DNA from: Nitrospira sp. UBA2082
GTDB lineage: Bacteria; Nitrospirota; Nitrospiria; Nitrospirales; Nitrospiraceae
Assembly (NCBI GenBank): GCA_002331335.1
Contig: DCZO01000029.1
Coordinates: 1-19,527, forward strand
DNA length: 19,527 nt
Reading direction: 5' to 3'
The position numbers and the translations under genes are program-made. The notes below the pieces were generated by a model. The model saw only the letters and a list, made by a program, of their open reading frames with translations, was not told the DNA's origin and searched no databases. Within the stretch, counting starts at the first letter, position 1; each line of letters opens with the position of its first letter. Below are positions 14,283-19,527 of the stretch, piece by piece.

Positions 14283-15011
14283 ATGACCTCCTCTCTGTTG
14301 GACATCAGGGGCCTCACTTTTTCCGCAGGCGGTCAGACGATTCTCGATCAACTGAATCTGGCGATCGATCCCGGAGAGATCCATGCGCTCCTCGGAGCGA
14401 ACGGTTCCGGAAAAACCACCCTGGCTTATCTGCTCATGGGGTGCGAGGGCTACACACCGACGGCGGGAACCATTCGTTTCGCAGGGACGGACCTTCTTCC
14501 TCTCAAGATGCATGAACGGGCGAACCTCGGCCTGACTCTCGCCTGGCAGGAACCAGCGCGCTTCGAAGGCGTCACGGTTCGCGAGTATCTGACACTAGGC
14601 CGCGCCGCGCTCAATCCTGAACCGGTGCTGGCGCAGGTCGGCCTCGACCCTGACCGCTATCTGAATCGGCGGGTCGATAAAGCCCTGAGCGGCGGGGAGC
14701 GGCATCGCATCGAGCTGGCCTCTGTGCTGTGCATGAAGCCGGCGCTGGCCATCCTCGACGAGCCGGCCGCCGGCATCGATATGCTGTCGATCAACCACAT
14801 CATCACCGTGATCCGCACACTGAAGGACAACGGCGGGGCCGTCCTGCTCATTACGCACCAGGAAGAGGTCGCAGCGATCGCGGATAGGGCATCTCAATTG
14901 TGCAACGGGCGGATCGTCTATTCCGGCGATCCGGTCCATGTCATCGAACATTTTCGCGGGCGGACCTGCGTTCGATGCGATGGAGAAGTCTGCGGCTATG
15001 TCCGAGCTTGA
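14283..15011 (+). CDS. sufC: SufC-like Fe-S assembly ATPase with Cys-rich C terminus
   Basis: A 242-residue ABC ATPase that should work with the adjacent SufB/D-like scaffold in Fe-S cluster assembly. Motifs are Walker A GANGSGKTT (about residues 40-48), Q-loop AWQEP, signature LSGGERHR, Walker B LAILDEP, D-loop AAGID and H-loop THQ. The stretch LLMGCEGYTPTAGTIRF and the ERANLGLTLAWQEP block are SufC-like rather than transporter-like. The C terminus FRGRTCVRCDGEVCGYVRA carries C-x2-C-x4-C, absent from standard SufC. Start: ATG 14283; a GTG at 14271 is in frame but nearly touches the GAAGGGG SD. Its 3' end overlaps the scaffold gene by 14 bases. There is no sufS, sufE, sufU or iscS nearby. Confidence 0.9.
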   Translation: MTSSLLDIRGLTFSAGGQTILDQLNLAIDPGEIHALLGANGSGKTTLAYLLMGCEGYTPTAGTIRFAGTDLLPLKMHERANLGLTLAWQEPARFEGVTVREYLTLGRAALNPEPVLAQVGLDPDRYLNRRVDKALSGGERHRIELASVLCMKPALAILDEPAAGIDMLSINHIITVIRTLKDNGGAVLLITHQEEVAAIADRASQLCNGRIVYSGDPVHVIEHFRGRTCVRCDGEVCGYVRA

Positions 15012-15933
15012 AACACTCACCCGCGTGTTGCCGATGGTCGGCACGGAACCGGCGGTCCTCGATGACGAGCGGATCGCACACGTCGTCGGTCAGGGGCACC
15101 GCATATTGAGCCGACGGTCCGTCCACGGGCTCGACCTGGATCTGGAAGAAACCCCCGATGCGATCGTCGGGGAGCTGACCATTCGCGCAGGCGTAACCAT
15201 CGAGCAACCGATCCACATGTGTTTCGGCCTGGCCCATCCGACCGGCACCCAAACCATTCGCATCGACGTGAAGGTGGAAGAGCGGGCGTCGGCTCGCGTG
15301 CTTTCCCATTGCCTGTTTCCCGTCGCGAAAGCGGCGCAGCATCGGATGCAAGCCACGATCGACATCGGGCCGGGCGCCTCCCTGACGTACAGTGAGGGCC
15401 ACTACCACGGCCCGCATGGAGGCATGCAGGTGATGCCTCATGCGTCGATCAAGATTGGGAGAGGTGCCCGGTATTTTTCCGACTTCTCACTGCTGTCCGG
15501 TTCCGTGGGCGAGCTCGATATCGATTATCTCGTCGAGGTCGAGGAAGACGGCATTGCCGAGTTGACGGCCAAGATCTTCGCGCACAGAACCGATCGGATC
15601 ACGCTGAAGGAAGCCGTCATCCTCCGGGGAGAGCGGTCGCGAGGGCTGATCAAGACGCGCGTGGTGCTGGATGGCGAGGCCTGCGCGGAAATCGTCGGGA
15701 CGACTGAAGCCCACGCCAAAGGAGCCCGCGGCCATGTGGATTGCATGGAAATCGTACAAGGCCGGGCACAGGCCAGTGCGATCCCGATCGTGCGGGTGTT
15801 CCATCCGGAAGCGAAGGTCACTCACGAAGCCGCCATCGGCAGCGTGGACAAGAAGGAATTGGAGACGCTGATGGCGCGGGGACTCGCGCCGGAGCAAGCT
15901 GTCGAACTGATCGTGAGCGGGATTCTGCGATAG
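14998..15933 (+). CDS. SufB/SufD-family Fe-S scaffold protein (short form)
   Basis: A 311-residue SufB/D-fold protein: a predicted beta-helix core (TIRAGVTIEQPIHMCFGLAHPTGTQTIRIDVKVEERASARVLSHCLF ... SLTYSEGHYHGP) and the family C-terminal block GHVDCMEIVQGRAQASAIPIVRVFHPEAKVTHEAAIGSVDKKELETLMARGLAPEQAVELIVSGIL. It is much shorter than E. coli SufB (about 495) and SufD (about 423), matching the compact SufB-like proteins of archaea and some deep bacteria. The SD GGAGAAG before ATG 14998 fixes the start; in-frame Met codons upstream at 14938 and 14980 lie inside sufC. With sufC it forms a two-gene system, the arrangement described as a SUF-like minimal system; that assignment is by resemblance. 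Confidence 0.9.
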   Translation: MSELETLTRVLPMVGTEPAVLDDERIAHVVGQGHRILSRRSVHGLDLDLEETPDAIVGELTIRAGVTIEQPIHMCFGLAHPTGTQTIRIDVKVEERASARVLSHCLFPVAKAAQHRMQATIDIGPGASLTYSEGHYHGPHGGMQVMPHASIKIGRGARYFSDFSLLSGSVGELDIDYLVEVEEDGIAELTAKIFAHRTDRITLKEAVILRGERSRGLIKTRVVLDGEACAEIVGTTEAHAKGARGHVDCMEIVQGRAQASAIPIVRVFHPEAKVTHEAAIGSVDKKELETLMARGLAPEQAVELIVSGILR

Positions 15934-15977
15934 TCGGTCGTCCAGACGATTCCATGGCCTGCATCACCACTGTCTGA

Positions 15978-17084
15978 TCACGCATCGGTGCGCACATGGA
16001 ATCGTGGTTCCAGCGCCTTCAGGTTTTCCATGATGCCGGTATACTCCAATTCCGCCATGGGCAGCATGGCAGCACCAAAGAAACCTTGGCGTCGCATGCT
16101 GATGGCTTTGTCAGAGACGGTGTCACGTACGCGGTTCCAGAACGGATGAGCAAACGCATCGACCGGTTCGGTGAACCGCCCCTCGTGCATGGCGAATGCG
16201 GCGCAGGTGATCACCGGAGGGCCATCGAAGTAGCTGATGCCGGACTGAAGCGGGACCGGCATAAGGGGCATCTGATGAGAGCCGCGCATCCCGCCGGCCA
16301 CAAAAGGACCGATGGCATAGGGTGCTAAGATCTCGCCGGTCGCCGGGAAATCCTTCTGCACCCGGACCAGCATCACCGGGTCGTCCTTGCCGGTGTACTT
16401 CCCGGCAATGTTATGTAACCGTGAGGTCGATGCCGCCACCGCCTGTTCGCCGCCGGCGAGCGACCAGACGGATTCCACCACGTAACGTTCGGTGTCTCGC
16501 AGCAGCGCGGCGATTTCGTACAATTCTTTCCGGGTAGTGAGCTCGATGATCCGATCACCTTCGGTATGATTGACATCCATGATGACGAAACGAAAGCCGT
16601 GTGCCATGTTGGGCGCCAGGATCAAACCCGGTGTGTTCATGGGGTCGGCAAAGGCCAGATAGAGCGGCAGATTGAAGGCACCGGGGTCGGTCTTGTCGGC
16701 CGCGAAGAACAGGAAGGGCTCATTCGGGCGCTCGTTGAACTCCATCTCCGCGACGGCCGGTCCCATCCCGCGCACGTTGCCCGAAAAAGCATCTTTCAAC
16801 AAATCCTGACCCGCACCGTACAACCCCTGCCGTTTGGCCACGTCCGTCCCGGCGATGAAGGCATCCCAGGCCAGCTTGTGAACAGTTGCGTGTCCCACGC
16901 CGTGCCGATGACTCATCAAGATTGCGATGTCGTCCCCGGTGCTGCTGACATACTGGTCGATCAACAACGAGGAGCCGTGCTGGGCAATATGGTTCCGCAC
17001 ACTGTCCAGCACTTGCCGCGAGGGACAGATATGGCCGCCGATAGAGCCGATATCGGCTTTGATGACGCTGAGGGTGACTCTCAT
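15978..17084 (-). CDS. fbp: Bifunctional fructose-1,6-bisphosphate aldolase/phosphatase
   Basis: Condenses dihydroxyacetone phosphate and glyceraldehyde 3-phosphate and then dephosphorylates the product to fructose 6-phosphate, making gluconeogenesis one-way. From ATG 17084 it has 368 residues, the family length. It starts MRVTLSVIKADIGSIGGH with metal ligands Asp11 and His18 in register with the archaeal enzymes; DD at 51-52 follows in SSTGDDIAIL. The Schiff-base block reads GKYTGKDDPVM, with Tyr230, Lys233 and Asp234-235. Also present are FGAAMLPMAELEYTGI and GPFVAGGMRGSHQMPLMPV. The frame runs to 17135, but those 17 residues are outside the family; the SD is AGAGG. A sigma54-like promoter is 60-75 bases upstream. 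The enzyme fits an autotroph that makes hexose from C3 units. Confidence 0.96.
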   Translation of the reverse strand: MRVTLSVIKADIGSIGGHICPSRQVLDSVRNHIAQHGSSLLIDQYVSSTGDDIAILMSHRHGVGHATVHKLAWDAFIAGTDVAKRQGLYGAGQDLLKDAFSGNVRGMGPAVAEMEFNERPNEPFLFFAADKTDPGAFNLPLYLAFADPMNTPGLILAPNMAHGFRFVIMDVNHTEGDRIIELTTRKELYEIAALLRDTERYVVESVWSLAGGEQAVAASTSRLHNIAGKYTGKDDPVMLVRVQKDFPATGEILAPYAIGPFVAGGMRGSHQMPLMPVPLQSGISYFDGPPVITCAAFAMHEGRFTEPVDAFAHPFWNRVRDTVSDKAISMRRQGFFGAAMLPMAELEYTGIMENLKALEPRFHVRTDA

Positions 17085-17143
17085 GGTGGTATGCCTCTTC
17101 TGTGGGGACGATGAGCACGCTTCCTGCCTGGACATTAGTTTCG

Positions 17144-17159
17144 AGCAATCTCGATGCCA
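17144..17159 (-). promoter_or_regulatory. Sigma54-type promoter for the FBP aldolase/phosphatase
   Basis: On the minus strand TGGCAT-CGAGA-TTGCT matches the RpoN consensus with one mismatch and exact GG-N10-GC spacing. The start would be near 17133, giving a leader of about 49 bases that includes the SD AGAGG. Both outer blocks are identical to the site at 6506. Confidence 0.5.
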
Positions 17160-17179
17160 CAGCGCTCATCGACAAATCG

Positions 17180-17197
17180 TTCATGGATTTCCATGAA
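17180..17197. promoter_or_regulatory. Perfect palindrome in the fbp/rtcA divergent gap
   Basis: TTCATGGA-TT-TCCATGAA has 8-base perfect arms with a two-base centre. It lies 21 bases upstream of the fbp sigma54-like site and 80 bases before the first rtcA-side SD, as expected for an operator shared by two divergent genes. Confidence 0.45.
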
Positions 17198-17287
17198 TGA
17201 TTGAAGGAGAGCCGAAGCACGGGCCTCTTGGACCAGGCAACCGGTTGGGGTAGGCGTCTACAGAAAAGAGGAGCCCTGTGAGGCAAG

Positions 17288-17380
17288 ATGCAACAGTGGA
17301 CGAGTCCTTATACGGGCCTTGCACCAGGTACACCCATGACGCTGATGGCGGCACATGGAATTGGATTAACTCTGTCATGA
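17288..17380 (+). CDS. Candidate leader ORF (30 aa) coupled to the rtcA-like gene
   Basis: ATG 17288 to TGA 17380 encodes MQQWTSPYTGLAPGTPM... ending in GIGLTLS. Its stop overlaps the ATG at 17377 of the cyclase-like gene (ATGA), and GAGG lies 4 bases upstream. A different frame read from GTG 17278 (SD AGAGGAG 4 bases upstream) runs straight into the cyclase gene, so the two readings compete. No homology is recognised. It may be a translational-coupling peptide or chance. Confidence 0.25.
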   Translation: MQQWTSPYTGLAPGTPMTLMAAHGIGLTLS

Positions 17381-18471
17381 CCTTACGACAGGCCAACCGC
17401 ACGATGCTGACTATCGACGGGTCCTGCTATTCGAGCAGCGGCACCATCGTGCGGCAGGCGGTCGCCTTCTCTGCGCTGACCGGCCGGCCCATCCACGTGG
17501 TCAATGCGCGTGCGAAGCGGGAGAAGCCCGGATTGCGCCCGCAGCACCTTCGCGTCGTCGAAGCCGTCTCTCAGCTGGTGAACGGACAGACGGAGGGGCT
17601 TGTCCAGGGGTCGCAGGAATTTGTGTTTCGACCCGCCTCCTTGAAAACGGGCCGCCAGTACGGTTGGGACATCGGCTCCGCCGGCTCGACCACCATGCTG
17701 GCCCTCGGCGTTCTGCCGGTGCTGGCCTTCTCGGGATCGCCGGTCACGGTCGAGTTGCGGGGCGGGCTCTTTCAGGACTTTGCGCCGTCCGCATTCCATC
17801 TCCAGCATGTGTTGCTTCCCCTGCTGCGAGGGATGGGGCTCCAGGCGTCACTAGAGATCAGGCGGCCTGGGTATGTGCCGAAGGGCGAGGGCATTCTGAA
17901 TCTCATGGTGACCCCGCTCACGGCGCCGTTGCGTGCTATCACCAGGGAAGAAGCAGGCCCGGTGACGAGCCTCTGGGGCATCGCCCTATCCTCACATCTC
18001 GAAGAGCGGCACGTGAGTCGGCGTATGGCGGATGCGGCTCGGAGCGTCCTCGAACAATCCGGCTATCGGGCCGACATAGAGCTGCGACACGATACGGAGT
18101 CCGTGCAGCGTGGGGCCGCCCTGGCGCTCTTTGCCGACGCAGGAGAAGCCGTGCGACTGGGGGCGGATCAGGCCGGGGCCTTGAGGCGCAGCGCGGAGTC
18201 GATCGGCACGCACGTCGCGAAGCAATTGCTCGAGGAACTCGCATCCGGTGCGACGCTGGACCGGTTCGCCGCAGACCAGGTCATTCCCTTCGCAGCTTTG
18301 GCAGCAGGTGAGAGCCGCTTTCGCATCCCGACCGTCACGGACCATGTGTTGACGAGCGCCTGGCTGGCGGAGGAGTTTCTCGGTGCGCAGGTTGAGATCG
18401 ACGGACAGCGATTGACGATCAACGGAGTTGGATTTCTTCCGGATTGCATCCGCACGGCGAGCCCTCAATAA
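17377..18471 (+). CDS. rtcA: Divergent RNA 3'-terminal phosphate cyclase (RtcA-like)
   Basis: RtcA converts RNA 3'-phosphate to a 2',3'-cyclic phosphate using ATP. From ATG 17377 there are 364 residues (family about 340). Conserved features are MLTIDGS at the N terminus, Arg in IVRQAVAFSALTGRPIHVVNARAKREKPGLRPQHLRVVEA, WDIGSAGSTTMLALGVLPVLAF, the insert domain, AADQVIPFAALAAGESRF and TVTDHVLTSAWLAEEFLG, where the His aligns with the adenylated catalytic His of RtcA. The odd feature is the first loop: the near-invariant GEGGGQ between IDGS and the Arg helix is replaced by CYSSSGT, losing the conserved acidic residue and Gln. It may be a specialised subfamily with altered nucleotide or RNA binding. 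Start is uncertain: GTG 17278 has the best SD but adds 33 non-family residues, and 17404 is the shortest option. It is divergent from fbp. Confidence 0.85.
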   Translation: MTLRQANRTMLTIDGSCYSSSGTIVRQAVAFSALTGRPIHVVNARAKREKPGLRPQHLRVVEAVSQLVNGQTEGLVQGSQEFVFRPASLKTGRQYGWDIGSAGSTTMLALGVLPVLAFSGSPVTVELRGGLFQDFAPSAFHLQHVLLPLLRGMGLQASLEIRRPGYVPKGEGILNLMVTPLTAPLRAITREEAGPVTSLWGIALSSHLEERHVSRRMADAARSVLEQSGYRADIELRHDTESVQRGAALALFADAGEAVRLGADQAGALRRSAESIGTHVAKQLLEELASGATLDRFAADQVIPFAALAAGESRFRIPTVTDHVLTSAWLAEEFLGAQVEIDGQRLTINGVGFLPDCIRTASPQ

Positions 18472-18646
18472 TCGCGCCGTGATCAATGGCTGCATTTTTG
18501 CCTGTTCAGCCAACCGTAGCAAATTACTACATCCCCATCGATGTGTGTTGCCCCTTTTCATAGCACCGAGGGCTGACTCCACGGCATCCTGCACACCGAA
18601 CACGCCATTTCTACTTCCTATTCTGTTATCCACGCGCTGAAGGGAT

Positions 18647-18662
18647 CGGCACTTTGCTTGCA
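18647..18662 (+). promoter_or_regulatory. Sigma54-type promoter for the secreted repeat protein
   Basis: CGGCAC-TTTGC-TTGCA matches the RpoN consensus except the first T, with exact GG-N10-GC spacing. The predicted start near 18673 leaves a leader of about 90 bases to the GTG at 18763. A TGTGA-ATG-TCACA palindrome (18669-18681) covers the predicted start point. The gap 18472-18762 shows no other feature. Confidence 0.55.
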
Positions 18663-18762
18663 CCTCAGTGTGAATGTCACAGGGCAGTTGGAGAAATAGA
18701 CAACCGAAGCGGGTGTGGTCCCATGACCAATGTGCTGGTCATCTTCCCGAGGAAGGATTTGT

Positions 18763-19527
18763 GTGCTGATTCGTCATGCGTGCCGGAGATTCTTGATCAT
18801 AGGTCTTCTTCAACTCCAACTGTGTGGAGGAGTGTCGTTGTTTCTGGGGTTGCTCCCGTTGTCGGAAGCGGCCGAGCAGACGGAGGAACGGTCCCGTTTT
18901 TGCCAGGGTTTTCTCTATTGCAGGGAAACCAAAGGGGATTCAACTTCCACCCAAGCATTTCTCTACCTCTATTCCACGGAAGAACGCGGGAGTTATTCCC
19001 GGCTTACGCTCATCCCTTTTTACTCCCGAGAAATGAATCCGGCCGTGGGCTACCTTCGGCAGAGCGTGTTGTGGCCCCTCGGGATTTCCGAGCGCAAGGG
19101 TGAGTCCTCATATTTCCAACTTCTGCCGGTCTATTGGCATGCGGAGGACCCGTTACGACGCTACACCGTCTTCCTCCCAGCCTATTTCGACTACGCCGCT
19201 GAAGACCGACGCTATACGTACTTCATCCCGCTCTATGGACATCATCAGCTCGGCGACCATTACCATCGGTATTACGTGCTCGGTCCGGTTGCGATCGCCA
19301 CGTATGACACCCAGATCGATCTCCGGGAGTGGGATATCCTCTTCCCGCTGTTCCACTATGGGGCAGACCTGAACGGGTATGACGCCAGAATCTTACCGCT
19401 CTACTTCTCGGGCAAGAATCACAAGGAGAGCACCTCGTATCTCTATGTGCTTCCTCTCTATGGTGAGTCTGTCACACCCGAGACACATTTGAGGTATCTC
19501 TTCCCGCTCTACGGCTCGCTGACCGAT
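18763..19527 (+). CDS. Secreted repeat protein with 'LPLY' aromatic strands, N-terminal part
   Basis: The plus frame from GTG 18763 stays open for 255 codons to the window edge. SD GAGGAAGG lies 6 bases before the GTG. The N terminus (M)LIRHACRRFLIIGLLQLQLCGGVSLFLGLLPLSEA is a signal peptide, likely cut after SEA. The mature part is a series of short units, every 15-25 residues, ending in an aromatic-Pro strand: LIPFYS, LLPVYW, FLPAYF, FIPLYG, LFPLFH, ILPLYF, VLPLYG, LFPLYG, each followed by a polar turn. This pattern is known from large uncharacterised proteins of environmental Gram-negatives and suggests an outer-membrane barrel or a beta-rich exported protein; no domain name is assigned. 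It is cut by the window end. Likely start control is the sigma54-type site at 18647. Confidence 0.85.
   Translation, partial: MLIRHACRRFLIIGLLQLQLCGGVSLFLGLLPLSEAAEQTEERSRFCQGFLYCRETKGDSTSTQAFLYLYSTEERGSYSRLTLIPFYSREMNPAVGYLRQSVLWPLGISERKGESSYFQLLPVYWHAEDPLRRYTVFLPAYFDYAAEDRRYTYFIPLYGHHQLGDHYHRYYVLGPVAIATYDTQIDLREWDILFPLFHYGADLNGYDARILPLYFSGKNHKESTSYLYVLPLYGESVTPETHLRYLFPLYGSLTD

Noticed and set aside
18669..18681. TGTGA-ATG-TCACA as a Crp/Fnr-type site
   Set aside because: Half-sites fit, but the spacer is 3 bases instead of 6, so it is not a Crp/Fnr site; kept only as a short palindrome over the predicted transcription start.
1..19527. CRISPR arrays, insertion sequences, integrase or phage genes
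   Set aside because: No spaced direct repeats, transposase motifs or terminal inverted repeats were seen; both tRNA genes lack an adjacent integrase or repeated tRNA 3' end.

Overview
The window looks like chromosomal DNA of a GC-rich Gram-negative bacterium, most likely a Nitrospira-type organism (phylum Nitrospirota). This is an inference from gene content: a bifunctional archaeal-type fructose-1,6-bisphosphate aldolase/phosphatase, a two-gene SufC/SufB-like Fe-S module, tandem YjdF-like (DUF2238) membrane proteins, many small Cys-rich proteins and a NarL-type two-component system. No marker gene for taxonomy is present, so the genus is not proven.

Layout. 1-434: start of an ABC-F ATPase (minus, runs off the window). 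720-795: tRNA-Ala(GGC), minus, with a sigma70-like promoter. 1003-2424: purA with its promoter. 2531-2606: tRNA-Lys(TTT). 2726-3284: two very small minus-strand genes. 3494-5766: a PAS sensor kinase and NarL/FixJ regulator whose genes overlap by ATGA. 5960-7211: three small plus-strand genes (a PAS-like protein and two Cys-pair proteins). 7197-8327: DnaJ. 8501-10817: a tightly coupled minus-strand operon (Slp-like lipoprotein, phosphoribosyltransferase, double universal-stress protein, PEBP/YbhB protein). 11053-12361: tandem DUF2238 paralogues. 12467-14023: BON-domain protein, Hsp20 and a small exported protein. 14283-15933: SufC/SufB-like pair (plus). 15978-17084: FBP aldolase/phosphatase (minus). 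17377-18471: a divergent RNA 3'-phosphate cyclase-like protein. 18763-end: start of a secreted protein with repeated aromatic 'LPLY' strands.

How the parts fit. Much of the window is stress and envelope physiology: chaperones DnaJ and Hsp20, universal stress protein, BON protein and lipoproteins, beside housekeeping genes (purA, tRNAs, Fe-S assembly, gluconeogenesis). The most interesting signal is regulatory. Four intergenic sites match the sigma54 (RpoN) -24/-12 consensus with correct GG-N10-GC spacing and zero or one mismatch, each pointing at the next gene: 6506 (+), 14054 (-), 17159 (-) and 18647 (+). Separately, two near-identical palindromes, ACTAGG-N6-CCTAG(G/T), lie upstream of the sensor-kinase/PAS-gene divergon and upstream of a previously hidden 59-residue Cys-rich protein, suggesting a local response-regulator regulon.

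Gene-free gaps: 435-719 holds only a weak AT-rich hairpin; 796-1107 holds the divergent tRNA-Ala and purA promoters; 18472-18762 holds one sigma54-like site and a short palindrome.
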